Positions 27,823 through 37,016 of a stretch of 64,000 nt of DNA are shown piece after piece. Numbering within the stretch: position 1 is the first letter of the stretch; each line of letters starts with the position of its first letter. A model generated the notes under the pieces. The model was given only the letters and a program-made list of their open reading frames with translations. It had not been told where the DNA came from and ran no database searches. The DNA is from Rubrivivax sp. GTDB taxonomy: Bacteria > Pseudomonadota > Gammaproteobacteria > Burkholderiales > Burkholderiaceae_C. The translations under genes and the position numbers were made by a program. The stretch is from NCBI GenBank assembly GCA_019635315.1, contig JAHBZT010000001.1, positions 372,001 to 436,000 on the forward strand, given 5' to 3'.

Positions 27823-28709
27823 GGTCGGGGCTTCGCGACGGGGGGGTCGGGGGAGGTCGGGGCATCGGGCCCGGCCGGCGGGGGTGCCGCCGGCTCTTCG
27901 GGGCCGCTGAAGAAGTAGACGCCGAAGCGCGCACGCTGGCGGCGTTCGGCGGGCGCGACCTGCGCGGCGTCGGCGTCGTAGCGCAGCTGCGCCGCCGCCA
28001 GCACGCGGCGCATCGCGGCGCGCCAGACCTGCACCGCCTCGCGCTGCAGCGCGGCCGCGGAGGCCTCCGTGATGTGGTCGACGAACACCGCCTGCTCGAG
28101 GAAGTGGCCGTCGCCCTGCAGGTTGGCCACCGCGGCGGCCGCGTGGTCGTGCAGGTTGTCGGCGAACAGCCAGGCCATCTCCTCGAAGCCCTGCTGCGGC
28201 GCGAAGCCGCCGGGATCCAGGCGGATGCCATCGGCCGTCTCGTGCACCACGCCCAGCCGCAGCAGTTCGTCGAGCACGGCGCGGGCGCGCACGTCGCTGC
28301 TGACCGCGGCGACGAGAGCGTCGAAGCCGTCGGGCTCGCCGCGGTCGCCCGGCCGGCCGCGCGCCAGCACGCGCGGCTGCCCGTCGGCGTCGACGAACAG
28401 CGGGTCGGCCAGCCAGCGCGCGACGACCTCGGCGGCCAGGCCCAGCGGCGGCGGCGGCGCGTCCGCCGCCGGCGCCGCCAGGCGCAGCGCGCGCACGTCG
28501 TGCCGGTGCACGCCGGACAGCAGCGTCAGCGCGCTGTCGGTGGTGGCCATGCCCTGGCGCTGCAGTTCCTCGCGCGCAGCGGCCACGAACAGCGGCTTCA
28601 GCGCCGCCGCCAGCGCCGTGTAGGTCACGCCGTGGCGCAGCAGCAGCCGCACCAGCGGCCGCAGCACGCGCAGCACGCGCGCCAGCACGATCTCGGCGCG
28701 TCGTGTCAT
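27819..28709 (-). CDS. DUF6502 family protein, probable DNA-binding regulator
   Basis: This 296-residue soluble protein matches the pattern of DUF6502: an N-terminal helix-rich segment ('LRPLVRLLLRHGVTYTALAAALKPLFVAAA') that reads like a winged-helix domain, a second motif 'TLLSGVHRHDVRAL', and a later segment 'EEMAWLFADNLHDHAAAAVANLQ'. The family is common in Burkholderiales, and no function is established that I know of. The C-terminus is disordered and Pro-rich. A perfect 19-bp palindrome lies 53 bp before its start, between it and a divergent lipoprotein gene. I infer that it may bind that palindrome itself. Confidence 0.8.
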   Translation of the reverse strand: MTRRAEIVLARVLRVLRPLVRLLLRHGVTYTALAAALKPLFVAAAREELQRQGMATTDSALTLLSGVHRHDVRALRLAAPAADAPPPPLGLAAEVVARWLADPLFVDADGQPRVLARGRPGDRGEPDGFDALVAAVSSDVRARAVLDELLRLGVVHETADGIRLDPGGFAPQQGFEEMAWLFADNLHDHAAAAVANLQGDGHFLEQAVFVDHITEASAAALQREAVQVWRAAMRRVLAAAQLRYDADAAQVAPAERRQRARFGVYFFSGPEEPAAPPPAGPDAPTSPDPPVAKPRP

Positions 28710-28743
28710 GGCCGCGGCCGGGAGCCTGCCGTGGGCGACGGGA

Positions 28744-28780
28744 TTGACAGCGGGCCGATCATGTGGGAAATTTTCCCACA
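28744..28780 (+). promoter_or_regulatory. Promoter with perfect 19-bp operator palindrome
   Basis: TTGACA at 28744-28749 is a consensus -35 on the plus strand. Seventeen to eighteen bases downstream the -10 position falls inside the perfect palindrome TGTGGGAAATTTTCCCACA (28762-28780, 9-bp arms around one central T). A repressor bound there would block the promoter of the lipoprotein gene at 28865, and the same site lies 53 bp upstream of the divergent DUF6502 gene. An AT-rich, perfectly symmetrical core in such GC-rich DNA is very unlikely by chance. Confidence 0.65.
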
Positions 28781-28864
28781 CACACGGCGCCGTGTCCAGC
28801 CGGACCGCACGCCGCCACGCCGAGCCACCGCGCGCCGGCAGCACCGACCTCCAGGAGCCCGACC

Positions 28865-29248
28865 ATGACCCGCCGCCCTCTCGCTGCCCGCACCGCCGCC
28901 GCGCTCGGCGCGGCCACCCTCGCGCTGACGCTAGCCGCCTGCGGCGGCGGCGAGGAACTCGCCTGCACGCTGGAGGCCCGCGCCTCGCTGGTCGTGATCG
29001 CGCAGGACCAGGCCGGCGTGCCGCTGGACGGCGTGCAGGTCGACTACCGCATCGACGGCGGCGCGACCCAGCGCGTGGTCTGCCTGGGCGCCGGGCCCTG
29101 CGTGCTCGAGTGGGAGGTGCGCGGGCAGTTCAGCCTCACCGCCAGCCGGCTGGGCTACGAGCCGGCGTCCGCGGTGGTCGTGGTCGACGGCGACGCCTGC
29201 CACGTCAACACGCGCAACGTGACCCTCACGCTCAACCGCATCGGCTGA
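28865..29248 (+). CDS. Small lipoprotein with carboxypeptidase-regulatory-like domain
   Basis: This 127-residue protein has a clear lipobox LAAC (Cys26) after a hydrophobic leader. The mature part of about 100 residues reads as a beta-sandwich resembling carboxypeptidase-regulatory (CarboxypepD_reg) domains ('VVIAQDQAGVPLDGVQVDYRIDGG'), with three further cysteines that could pair. It probably sits on the outer or inner membrane facing the periplasm; no enzymatic role is expected. AGGAG seven bases before the ATG fixes the start. It is read divergently from DUF6502 through the 19-bp operator and is followed by a strong stem-loop. Confidence 0.8.
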   Translation: MTRRPLAARTAAALGAATLALTLAACGGGEELACTLEARASLVVIAQDQAGVPLDGVQVDYRIDGGATQRVVCLGAGPCVLEWEVRGQFSLTASRLGYEPASAVVVVDGDACHVNTRNVTLTLNRIG

Positions 29249-29256
29249 GCAACGGA

Positions 29257-29286
29257 CACGAGGGTCCGCCTGCGCGGACCCTTGTG
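29257..29286 (+). terminator. Terminator stem-loop after the small lipoprotein gene
   Basis: Two 13-base arms (29257-29269 and 29274-29286) pair at 12 of 13 positions around a four-base loop, starting nine bases after the stop codon. There is no T-run, so termination may need Rho or rest on the stem alone. It also separates this gene from the convergent prolyl-oligopeptidase gene. Confidence 0.65.
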
Positions 29287-29343
29287 CCGTGCAAAGGGCG
29301 AGCGCACGCTTGCGCGAGCGCGGCCCGGCCGGGCTGCCGCGGC

Positions 29344-31545
29344 TCAGCGCGCCGGCTGGAAGCCCGGCACGCCCATCTGCCACAGCGCGAAGGCGTAGAC
29401 GTCGGCGACCTCGTCGAAGACCTGGCTCTTGGTATTGCCGATGCCGTGGCCGCTGTCGTACTGCAGGCGCAGCAGCACCGGACGGCCGGAGCGGCTGGCG
29501 GCGAGCAGCCGCGCGCCGGTCTTGGTGCTGGTCCAGACCTCGACGCGCGGGTCGTTGACGCCATGCGTCAGCAGCACCGCCGGGTAGTTCACGCCGTCCC
29601 TGATCTGGTGGTAGGTGCTCATCTCGAGCAGTGCGCGGAAGCCGGCCTCGTTGGCGCGGGTGCCGAATTCCGGGATGTTGGGCACGCCGTTGGACGTGGT
29701 CTCGGCGCGCACCATGTCCAGCGATCCGACGCTGGGTACGACGGCGGCGAAGAGGTCCGGCCGCTCGGTCATCGCGCGGCCGACCAGGATGCCGCCGGCG
29801 CTGCCGCCCCAGATCGTCAGCTTCGCCGGCTGCGTCCACTTCTGCGTGATCAGCCACTCGGCGCAGGCGATGAAGTCCTTCCAGGTGTTGGGCTTGGTGG
29901 TCTGCTTGCCGGCTTCGTGCCAGTCGCGGCCGAAGACGCTGCTGCCGCGCGGGTTGGCGACCGCGAAGACGCCGCCGGCCTCCATCCAGGCCAGCCGGCT
30001 GTAGCTGAACCAGGGCTCCTCGGTGATGCCGTAGCTGGCGTAGCCGTAGAGCAGCACCGGGTTGCTGCCGTCGAGCTGGGTGCCCTGCTTGTGGATGATG
30101 GACATCGGCACCATCGCGCCGTCGTGGCTCTTCACCATCACCTCGGTGGCGACGATGTCGGTCGGCGCATCGAAGGGCCCGGCCGGCTGCAGCCCGGTGT
30201 TGCGCACCGCGCCGCCGGCCGGCACCTCGTAGAGCTGGCGCGCACGCGTCCAGCCCTGCAGGTCCAGCAGCACGCCGGGCAGGTCGGCGCGCACGCCGCT
30301 GGTGCTGAAATTGCCGGCCACCGGCAGCGGCACCTCCACCGGCTGCGCGCCGTCGCGGTAGGCGATGCGGTACAGGCGCTTGACGTTGCCGTCGCGCGCG
30401 CTCAGGTACAGCGCGTCCTGCGCGCCGTCCAGGCCGGTCAGCACACGCTGGCTCTCGGGCACCACGACCTGCGCCTTGGCCAGGCTGAAGCCCGCCACCG
30501 GGCCGCTGACGACGCGGTAGCGCGAGGCGCCGTTGAAGGTGAGCGCCCACACGCGGTCGCCGCGCAGCGCCAGGCCGGTGACGCGGTCGGCGCGCTTGAC
30601 CAGCGGCTGCCAGTCCGGCTTGCCGGCGCGCAGCGCGGCCAGCGTCGAGTGCCAGGCAGCGAAGTCGGGCGATACGCCGTCCAGCACGATCAGCAATGCG
30701 CGCCCGTCGGGCTGGATGTCGACGATGGCGAATTCGGTGGCCGGGATGCCCAGGGCGCTGCCGGCGGTCAGCACGGTGCGCACGTCGGCCTCGGCGTCGC
30801 CGGGGCGCATCACGACGGCGCTGCTGCGCTGGTACTTGTCGGTCGGCGGCATGCCGGGCTCGAGCTTCTGCATGCGGTGGAAATAGAACTCGCGCGAGTC
30901 CGGCGTCCAGCTCACGGCGCCGAACTGCGCGCGCGGGATCTCGGGGCCGACCTGGCGGCCGCTGGCCACCTCCAGCACGCGCAGCGAGGCGTCCTCCGAA
31001 CCGGCGGCCGAGACGCCCAGCGCGACGTACCTGCCGTCGGGCGAGGGCGAGTAATAGTTGATCGCATGCGGCTGGCCGGTGGCGGCCTTCAGCGTCTCGG
31101 GGTCGAAGAGCAGCCGCTCGGCGCCGCCAGCGCCCTGGCGCACGTAGAGCTTGAACTGGTCCTCGCCGACGCCGCGCTTCTCGTAGAACCAGGCGCCCGC
31201 TGGCGTGCGCTGCACGCCGACCACGCGGGCCGGCGCGCTGGCGTCGAGCTGCTCGATGCGCTGGCGCAGCCGGTCGCGGCCGGGAATGGCCTTCAGCGTG
31301 GCGAAAGCGTGCTCGCTGTGCGCCTTCATCCAGGCCGCGACCTCGGGGTTCTTGACGTCCTCGAAATACCGGTAGGGGTCGTCGACGGTGGTGCCGAAGA
31401 AGGTCTCGGGCACGTTCTTGACGCTGGCCACCGGCAGCGCGGACTGCGCCAGCGCGGCGCCGGCGAGCAGCGCGGCCGCCAGGCCGGCCAGGCCGCGAAG
31501 CGCGCGCGCGGCGGATCGGATGGGAAACAGGGGGGTCGGGTTCAT
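29344..31545 (-). CDS. Prolyl oligopeptidase-family (S9A) serine peptidase, exported
   Basis: This is a 733-residue peptidase with a Sec signal (hydrophobic core ending 'LLAGAALAQS', cleavage near residue 34), an N-terminal seven-bladed propeller region (about 100-440) and a C-terminal alpha/beta hydrolase domain. The triad is Ser582 in 'GGSAGGI', Asp665 in 'GVNDPRVE' and His700 in 'SGHGIG'. It should cleave short proline-containing or similar peptides in the periplasm. The family length is about 700-720. The frame stays open far upstream, but the ATG at 31543-31545 gives the only signal peptide. It could serve peptide scavenging alongside the murein peptidases nearby, though that link is speculative. 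Confidence 0.93.
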   Translation of the reverse strand: MNPTPLFPIRSAARALRGLAGLAAALLAGAALAQSALPVASVKNVPETFFGTTVDDPYRYFEDVKNPEVAAWMKAHSEHAFATLKAIPGRDRLRQRIEQLDASAPARVVGVQRTPAGAWFYEKRGVGEDQFKLYVRQGAGGAERLLFDPETLKAATGQPHAINYYSPSPDGRYVALGVSAAGSEDASLRVLEVASGRQVGPEIPRAQFGAVSWTPDSREFYFHRMQKLEPGMPPTDKYQRSSAVVMRPGDAEADVRTVLTAGSALGIPATEFAIVDIQPDGRALLIVLDGVSPDFAAWHSTLAALRAGKPDWQPLVKRADRVTGLALRGDRVWALTFNGASRYRVVSGPVAGFSLAKAQVVVPESQRVLTGLDGAQDALYLSARDGNVKRLYRIAYRDGAQPVEVPLPVAGNFSTSGVRADLPGVLLDLQGWTRARQLYEVPAGGAVRNTGLQPAGPFDAPTDIVATEVMVKSHDGAMVPMSIIHKQGTQLDGSNPVLLYGYASYGITEEPWFSYSRLAWMEAGGVFAVANPRGSSVFGRDWHEAGKQTTKPNTWKDFIACAEWLITQKWTQPAKLTIWGGSAGGILVGRAMTERPDLFAAVVPSVGSLDMVRAETTSNGVPNIPEFGTRANEAGFRALLEMSTYHQIRDGVNYPAVLLTHGVNDPRVEVWTSTKTGARLLAASRSGRPVLLRLQYDSGHGIGNTKSQVFDEVADVYAFALWQMGVPGFQPAR

Positions 31546-31718
31546 CGATGGACGGGCTGCGGTGCCGCGGCGCGGCGGAGCCGCGATGCTATGGGGCCGG
31601 CCGTCGCGACCGCGCCCCTGCTGCGACGAAGCGCCGCACCGGTGGCATGAACGGCGCCGCCGCCGGCGCGCGCCGCACCGGGCACCCGAGGCCGGGCCGA
31701 CCGTGCGGCCGCCGCCCT

Positions 31719-33083
31719 TCAGCCTGCGGCCGGCCGCACGCGCAGCGCGACCAGCGGAGGCAGCGCCGGCGCCTCGTCGGCGATCGTCAGCGCTGCCTGC
31801 ACCGCGGCCACCGCCGCGGCGGCCGCCGCGTCGTCGGCCGCATGCACGACGGCCAGCGCCTCGCCGGCGGCGACCCGCTCGCCCAGCGGCCGCACCCGTG
31901 CCAGCCCGACGCGCGGGTCGACCGCGTCGCCCGGCCGCAACCGCCCGCCGCCCAGCGCCACCACCGCCAGGCCCAGGGCACGGGCATCGCAGCGCGCCAG
32001 CCAGCCGCCGCGCGGCGCCGGCACCGCGCGCTGCACCGGCGCGCGCGGCAGCCGTGCGTCGTGCAGCACGTCGCGCGGGCCGCCGAGCGTCGCCACCATG
32101 CGCGCGAAGCGTTCGGCAGCGGCACCGCCGGCCAGCGCCTGGCGTGCCATCGCCTCGCCGGCGGCCGGGTCGGCGGCGACGCCGCCGAGCTGCAGCAGGT
32201 CGGCCGCCAGCGCCAGCGTCACCGCCAGCAGCCGCGGGTCGGCCCTTGCGCCGCCGCCGTCGCCGTCGCCGCGCAGCAGGTCCAGGCACTCCTGCACCTC
32301 CAGCGCGTTGCCGGCCGTGCGGCCCAGCACCTGGTTCATGTCGGTCACCAGCGCACGCGCCGGCAGCCCGGCTGCCGCGGCCACGTCGACCAGCGCCTGC
32401 GCCAGCGCCTGCGCCGCTGCCGGCTCGGCCATGAAGGCGCCGCTGCCGGTCTTGACGTCCAGCACCAGCGCCGACAGCCCCGCGGCGAGCTTCTTGGACA
32501 GGATGCTGGCGACGATCAGCGGCGGGCTCTCGACCGTCGCGGTGACGTCGCGGAGGGCATACAGCCGCCGGTCGGCCGGCGCCAGCGCGGCCGAGGCGCC
32601 GACGATGGCGCAGCCGGCCGCACGCAGCGCCTGCGCGATGCGCTCGGGCGGCACGTCCACGGCATAGCCCGGCAGCGCTTCCAGCCTGTCCAGCGTGCCG
32701 CCGGTATGCGCCAGGCCGCGGCCGCTGATCATCGGCACGATGGCGCCCGCGCCGGCGCCGCAGGCGGCGACGATGGGCGCCAGCAGCAGGCTGACCTTGT
32801 CGCCGACGCCGCCGGTGGAATGTTTGTCGAGCACCGGCCCGCCGAAGCCCAGCGCGCGCCAGTCCAGCACTTGGCCGGAGTGCGCCATCGCGCGCGTCAG
32901 CGCGGCCGTCTCGGTGTCGTCCATGCCGCGCAGCAGGATGGCCATCGCCAGCGCGGCGGCCTGGCTGTCGGCGAAGCCGCCGTCGACCAGGCCCTGCACG
33001 AAGGCGTCGATCTGCTCGCGCGTCAGCGCCCGTCCGTCGCGCTTGGCGCGGATGATCTCCGAAGGCGCGTGGGGCTGCGTCAC
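31719..33083 (-). CDS. deoA: Thymidine phosphorylase
   Basis: This is a 454-residue cytoplasmic enzyme that splits thymidine (and deoxyuridine) with phosphate to base plus 2-deoxyribose-1-phosphate. Family marks are 'LDKHSTGGVGDKVSL', 'ISGRGLAHTGGTLDRLEA' and 'DVKTGSGAFM'. It starts at GTG 33081-33083 ('VTQPHAPSEIIRAKRDG'); the usual 'IIRAKRDG' motif begins at residue 10, so little can be missing. The first of five nucleoside-catabolism genes met along the window, it is separated from the others by two unrelated genes. It is divergent from a membrane-protein gene with only 43 bp between starts. Confidence 0.96.
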   Translation of the reverse strand: MTQPHAPSEIIRAKRDGRALTREQIDAFVQGLVDGGFADSQAAALAMAILLRGMDDTETAALTRAMAHSGQVLDWRALGFGGPVLDKHSTGGVGDKVSLLLAPIVAACGAGAGAIVPMISGRGLAHTGGTLDRLEALPGYAVDVPPERIAQALRAAGCAIVGASAALAPADRRLYALRDVTATVESPPLIVASILSKKLAAGLSALVLDVKTGSGAFMAEPAAAQALAQALVDVAAAAGLPARALVTDMNQVLGRTAGNALEVQECLDLLRGDGDGGGARADPRLLAVTLALAADLLQLGGVAADPAAGEAMARQALAGGAAAERFARMVATLGGPRDVLHDARLPRAPVQRAVPAPRGGWLARCDARALGLAVVALGGGRLRPGDAVDPRVGLARVRPLGERVAAGEALAVVHAADDAAAAAAVAAVQAALTIADEAPALPPLVALRVRPAAG

Positions 33084-33126
33084 CGCATGGCAGCATAGCG
33101 CGCGGCTTCGGCCGCGACCGCACCCC

Positions 33127-33843
33127 ATGACGCCGCCCCGGCCCCCGCATTCGTTGCCCTCGCTGCCCGCCTGGCCGCTGCCGCTGGTTGCCGGGCTGCT
33201 GCCGGCGGTGGCCACGCTGCTGGCCTGGGTGCTGTCCACGCGGCTGGAGCTGATCCCGGCCTGCAACCCCTTCCTCGAAGGCTGCGTCTCGATCAGCCGT
33301 GCGGCGCGCCACGAACTGCCCAACCACCTGTTCCGCGCGCTGGTGCTGCCGGCCGCGGCGCTGCAGGCCCTGACCTGGGTGCTGGTCGCACCCTGGCTGC
33401 GCGGGCTGGGCGAACAGGGCCGTAGTCTGCGCTGGCTGCTGCCGCTCGGCCTGCTGGCCGGCGCGGCGCTGGCGCTGTACGGGTCCTTCCTGGGCACCGA
33501 GGGCGCGATCTACCGCCTGCTGCGCCAGTACGGCACCGTCGTCTATTTCGGCTTCACCTGCATCAACATGCTGCTGGCCGGCGGTGCCGTCGCGCGCGCG
33601 GTCAGCGCCGGGCGGCTGGCGGTGCCGCGCGGGCTGCACCACGCGCTGGTCGCGCTGGGCGGCGCGCTGGTGCTGCTGGGGCTGGGCAACGCCATGCTGT
33701 CGGAGGTCTTCGACGACCCGCTGAAGGACCAGGTGCAGAACGTCACCGAGTGGTGGGGCGGTGCGATCTTCGTCGCCGTCTTCCTGGCGCTGGCGGCGAT
33801 CTGGCGCCGCGCCGGGCTGCGGCTGCACCTGAGCGGCCGCTGA
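33127..33843 (+). CDS. Six-helix integral membrane protein, Frag1/DRAM-like
   Basis: This is a 238-residue protein with six predicted membrane segments. A conserved extracytoplasmic loop after the first segment contains two cysteines ('ACNPFLEGCVSISRAARHELPNHLFR'), a pattern I associate with Frag1/DRAM/Sfk1-type proteins; the last loop reads 'QVQNVTEWWGG'. Function in bacteria is unknown. It is the only plus-strand gene within the nucleoside-salvage block and is convergent with the 5'-nucleotidase gene (23-bp gap). The family call is by resemblance. Confidence 0.7.
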   Translation: MTPPRPPHSLPSLPAWPLPLVAGLLPAVATLLAWVLSTRLELIPACNPFLEGCVSISRAARHELPNHLFRALVLPAAALQALTWVLVAPWLRGLGEQGRSLRWLLPLGLLAGAALALYGSFLGTEGAIYRLLRQYGTVVYFGFTCINMLLAGGAVARAVSAGRLAVPRGLHHALVALGGALVLLGLGNAMLSEVFDDPLKDQVQNVTEWWGGAIFVAVFLALAAIWRRAGLRLHLSGR

Positions 33844-33866
33844 GCCGCGCCGCCCGGTGGTGATGC

Positions 33867-35558
33867 TCAGTCGCGGCGCAGGATGCGCGGCGCCCGGTCG
33901 TCGGCCAGCGCGGGGTCGGCCTGCAGCGCCTGGAGCCAGGCTTCGAGCGCGTCCAGGTCCATCGCGCCGGTGCGCCGGTCCCGGCCTTCGGCCAGCACCG
34001 CGAAACGGTCGCCGCCCTCGGCCAGGTAGCTGTTGACGGTGACGCGCAGCGATTCCTCCGGCGCGACCGGCCGCCCGTGCAGGCGCAAGCTGCCGGGCAC
34101 CACGCGGCGGCCCGGCGGCTGCGTGGCGTCCCAGGCATAGCCGAAGCCGCGCGACACCTGCAGCACGCGCGCAAACGGCTGCCCCAGCCACTGCTGCTCC
34201 AGCAGCTGCACGAGCTGCGCGCCGCTCAGCGTCATCGTCACCAGCGCATTGCGGAAGGGCTGCACCGCGAACAGCTGTTCGTAGCGCACGCTGCCGTCCG
34301 CCGCGGGCGCCAGCGGCTGGCGGATGCCGCCGGGATTCATCAGCGCCACCTGCGCGCCGGCCTCGCGCGTGGCGGCCAGCTGCGCGTCGGCGATCAGGCG
34401 GCCGAGCGGGCTCTCGCCCGAGGGCGCCGCGTCGCGCGCCAGCGGGCCGGCGATGCGCGCGACGACACGCTGCGCCAGCGGCGCGGCCAGGCGTTCGTAG
34501 GCCTCGATCAGCGCCGTCTGCCGCGGATCCTTCGCGAAGGTCGGCGCGACGACATGGTTCTCGGCACGCACCGCGACGATGTCGCGCGTCGCGCGGTCCA
34601 GCGTCAGGTCGATCGCGCTGAGCATGCGGCCGAAGCTCTCGGCGCTGGTGACGGTGCGGCCGGCGATGCGGCAGACATAGGCGCGGTGCGTGTGGCCGCT
34701 GATCACCAGGTCCACGGCGGGGTCCAGCTTCTCGACGATGCGCACGATGGGGCCACTGATCGCCGGGCATTCGTTGGGCCCGCCGGCCGGGTAGCCGCCC
34801 TCGTGGATCAGCAGCACGATGGCCTCGATGCCCTGCGCGCGCAGCCGCGGCACCAGCGCGTTGACCGTCTCGGCCTCGTCGCGGAAGCGCAGCCCGGCCA
34901 CGCCCGAGGGCACCACGATGTTGGGCGTGTCCTTCAGCGTGAGGCCGACGAAGGCCACCGGGATGCCGTCGTAGTGGCGCACCGCATAGGCCGGCAGCAG
35001 CGTGCGGCCGGTGGTCGCGTCGACGGTGCTCGCGGCCAGATACTGGAAAGCGGCGCCCCGGAAAGGCTGCGGCCCGCGGCAACCGCCTTCGGCCGCGCAG
35101 CCGCCGCGCTGCAGGCGCAGCAGCTCGGCGGCGCCATGGTCGAACTCGTGGTTGCCGACGGCGGAGAGCGCCAGGCCCATCAGGCCCAGCGACTCGATCG
35201 TCGGCTCGTCGCGGAACAGCGCCGACAGCAGCGGCGACGCGCCGACCAGGTCGCCGGCGGCGACCAGGATGTGGTGGCGGTGGCCGCGCGCGAGTTCCGC
35301 CACCGCGCCGGCCAGGGTTTCGGCGCCGCCTGCCGGCACCGTGACGCTGCGGCCGGGCGCATTCGCGTCGGGCAGGCGCAGGCCGTCCGCGGGCGGGCGC
35401 AGGTGGCCATGGAAGTCGTTGATCGCCAGCACGCGCAACTGCACCGGGGGCAGCGGCCCGGCCGGCGGCGCGGCGCAACCGGCGGCGATCAGCAGCGTGG
35501 CCAGGCCGGCCGCGAGCCGTGCGGCAGCCAACGCGAACGACTTCAGGCGTGGCGGCAC
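33867..35558 (-). CDS. 5'-nucleotidase/UshA-family lipoprotein
   Basis: This 563-residue protein begins with a lipobox (IAAGC, Cys28). A metallophosphatase domain follows (Asp48 and His50 in 'INDFHGH', 'GDLVGASPL', 'GNHEFDHG', 'SGHTHRAYV'), then the 5'-nucleotidase C-terminal substrate-binding domain ('ALMNPGGIRQPL', 'QPFRNALVTM', 'VNSYLAEGGDRF'). It should dephosphorylate extracellular nucleotides in the periplasm so that nucleosides can be imported. It starts at GTG 35556-35558. It lies 15 bp after deoC on the same strand, so nucleotide hydrolysis outside and deoxyribose-phosphate breakdown inside are co-expressed. Confidence 0.94.
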   Translation of the reverse strand: MPPRLKSFALAAARLAAGLATLLIAAGCAAPPAGPLPPVQLRVLAINDFHGHLRPPADGLRLPDANAPGRSVTVPAGGAETLAGAVAELARGHRHHILVAAGDLVGASPLLSALFRDEPTIESLGLMGLALSAVGNHEFDHGAAELLRLQRGGCAAEGGCRGPQPFRGAAFQYLAASTVDATTGRTLLPAYAVRHYDGIPVAFVGLTLKDTPNIVVPSGVAGLRFRDEAETVNALVPRLRAQGIEAIVLLIHEGGYPAGGPNECPAISGPIVRIVEKLDPAVDLVISGHTHRAYVCRIAGRTVTSAESFGRMLSAIDLTLDRATRDIVAVRAENHVVAPTFAKDPRQTALIEAYERLAAPLAQRVVARIAGPLARDAAPSGESPLGRLIADAQLAATREAGAQVALMNPGGIRQPLAPAADGSVRYEQLFAVQPFRNALVTMTLSGAQLVQLLEQQWLGQPFARVLQVSRGFGYAWDATQPPGRRVVPGSLRLHGRPVAPEESLRVTVNSYLAEGGDRFAVLAEGRDRRTGAMDLDALEAWLQALQADPALADDRAPRILRRD

Positions 35559-35573
35559 CGTCCGGCCGTCCCG

Positions 35574-36338
35574 TCAGTAGCGCGGCACCGGCGCCGGCGT
35601 TTCCGGCGGCCGAGGCACGCCAGCCAGCACCGCCTCGATGTCGTCCAGCAGCGCGCTCGCGCCGATGCGAAAGCGTGCCGGCGTCAGCGCCGCGTCGCCG
35701 AGGTGCTCGCGCACGAGGCCGACATAGACCGCCGCATCGGCCACGCTGCGGATGCCCCCGGCCGGCTTGAAGCCGACGCGCCCGCGCGCTGCCGCATCGC
35801 CGGCGATGGCCTGCAGCAGCAGCCGCGCCGCCTGCGGCGTGGCATTCACCGGCGCCTTGCCGGTGCTGGTCTTCAGGAAGTCGGCGCCGGCATCGAGGGC
35901 CACGCGGCAGGCGCGCCGCACCGCGTCGTCGTCGGCCAGCGCGCCGGTCTCCAGGATCACCTTCAGCGTCAGCCCGCGGCAGGCCTGGCGCACCGCGTCC
36001 AGCAGCGCCGGCGCGGCGGCCGGCTCGCGCCAGGGCATCACGACGTCGACCTCCTGCGCGCCGGCATCGACGATGGTCCGCACGTCGGCCACCGCGGCCG
36101 CGATGTCGCTGCCGCCGGCCGGAAAGTTGGCGACCGCGGCGACACGCACCGCCGCCGGCAGCCGCGCCCGCGCCAGCGCCGCGAAGCGCGGCCAGACGCA
36201 CACCGCGGCGACGCGGCCGAAGCGCCCTTCGGCGCGCGCGCACAGCCGCTCCACGTCCGCCGGCGTGTCGGTGTCTCCGAGCAGCGTCAGGTCCAGGCAG
36301 GCGAGCGCGATGCGCGCGTCGTCACTCAGCGATGTCAT
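35574..36338 (-). CDS. deoC: Deoxyribose-phosphate aldolase
   Basis: This is a 254-residue class I aldolase converting 2-deoxyribose-5-phosphate to acetaldehyde and glyceraldehyde-3-phosphate. The Schiff-base Lys156 is in 'DFLKTSTGK', the proton-relay Lys191 in 'GFKPAGGIR', and Asp98 in 'QEVDVVM'. The length matches the E. coli-type enzyme (about 259). It acts on the product of the nucleoside phosphorylases encoded nearby (after a phosphopentomutase that is not in the window). The 771-bp spacer upstream holds the large repeat copy A. Confidence 0.96.
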   Translation of the reverse strand: MTSLSDDARIALACLDLTLLGDTDTPADVERLCARAEGRFGRVAAVCVWPRFAALARARLPAAVRVAAVANFPAGGSDIAAAVADVRTIVDAGAQEVDVVMPWREPAAAPALLDAVRQACRGLTLKVILETGALADDDAVRRACRVALDAGADFLKTSTGKAPVNATPQAARLLLQAIAGDAAARGRVGFKPAGGIRSVADAAVYVGLVREHLGDAALTPARFRIGASALLDDIEAVLAGVPRPPETPAPVPRY

Positions 36339-36483
36339 GTCGGGGGCTCAATTCGCGCTGTTGGATCCGCGACGCATGGATCCGGCAGGTCTGGCGGGTG
36401 GCGGCTCGCAGCGCGTTGCGGTCGTTCGTTGGGCGGGTGCTCGATTACGGATTGGAGCCACGAGTTCGGACTTCATGCGCCAG

Positions 36484-37016
36484 CGCATCGCGCCAGGCGG
36501 TACCCGCTCCCGGCTCAGGGTTCCGCGGTCGACGCCTTCGGCGTCGACTGCCCTGCGCTGCTCGCTTCGGGGTCGCGCCGCCCAACTCACTTCGCTCACT
36601 GCGTTCGCTCCGTTCGGACACCGGCGGCGAGTCAGTTGTCGAGGCGCGCACTGCGTGCGCGCCGACCCCGAAGCTGCGCTGCTCGGCGCTCCACACATCG
36701 CCGGCAGCGGGTACCGCCTGCCGCGAGGGCTACCGACAGTGGTCTTCGGGCGGGTGGAATACCACTGCCGTGTCGCGAAGCCGCGTGGGGGCAGCCCGCG
36801 GCGCCCATGGGAGGCGCCGAGAAGCGCAGGGCTCCTGGCCGCGCGCGCAGCGCGCCTCCCCAACTGACTCGCCGCCGATGTCCGAACGGAGCGAGCGCAG
36901 CGAGCGAAGTGAGTTGGCGGCGGGCCAGGGGCCCGAGCATCGCAGGGCAGTCGGCGCGCAGCGCCGACCGCCGGACTCTGGGCGCTGTGGGCTGCCCCCA
37001 CGCGGCTTCGCTGCGC
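36484..37016 (-). repeat. Large intergenic repeat, copy A
   Basis: The 771-bp gap between purine nucleoside phosphorylase and deoC contains a 533-bp block whose reverse complement recurs at 40571-41102. Within the block, an inner segment starting 'AACTCACTTCGCTCACTGCG' (36584) is repeated in inverted form ending at 36915, so the copy is itself partly palindromic. Open frames on both strands here encode Ser/Glu/Arg or Arg/Ala-rich strings (such as SERSERSE) with no gene character. The flanks 36339-36483 and 37017-37109 show nothing recognisable. Confidence 0.88.

Noticed and set aside
31546-36243. Very long minus-strand open frame continuing upstream of the S9 peptidase (over 1500 codons)
   Set aside because: It crosses deoA, nucleotidase and deoC, is rich in Arg, Ala and Gly without domains, and reflects the lack of stop codons in GC-rich DNA. 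Only 29344-31545 has gene character.
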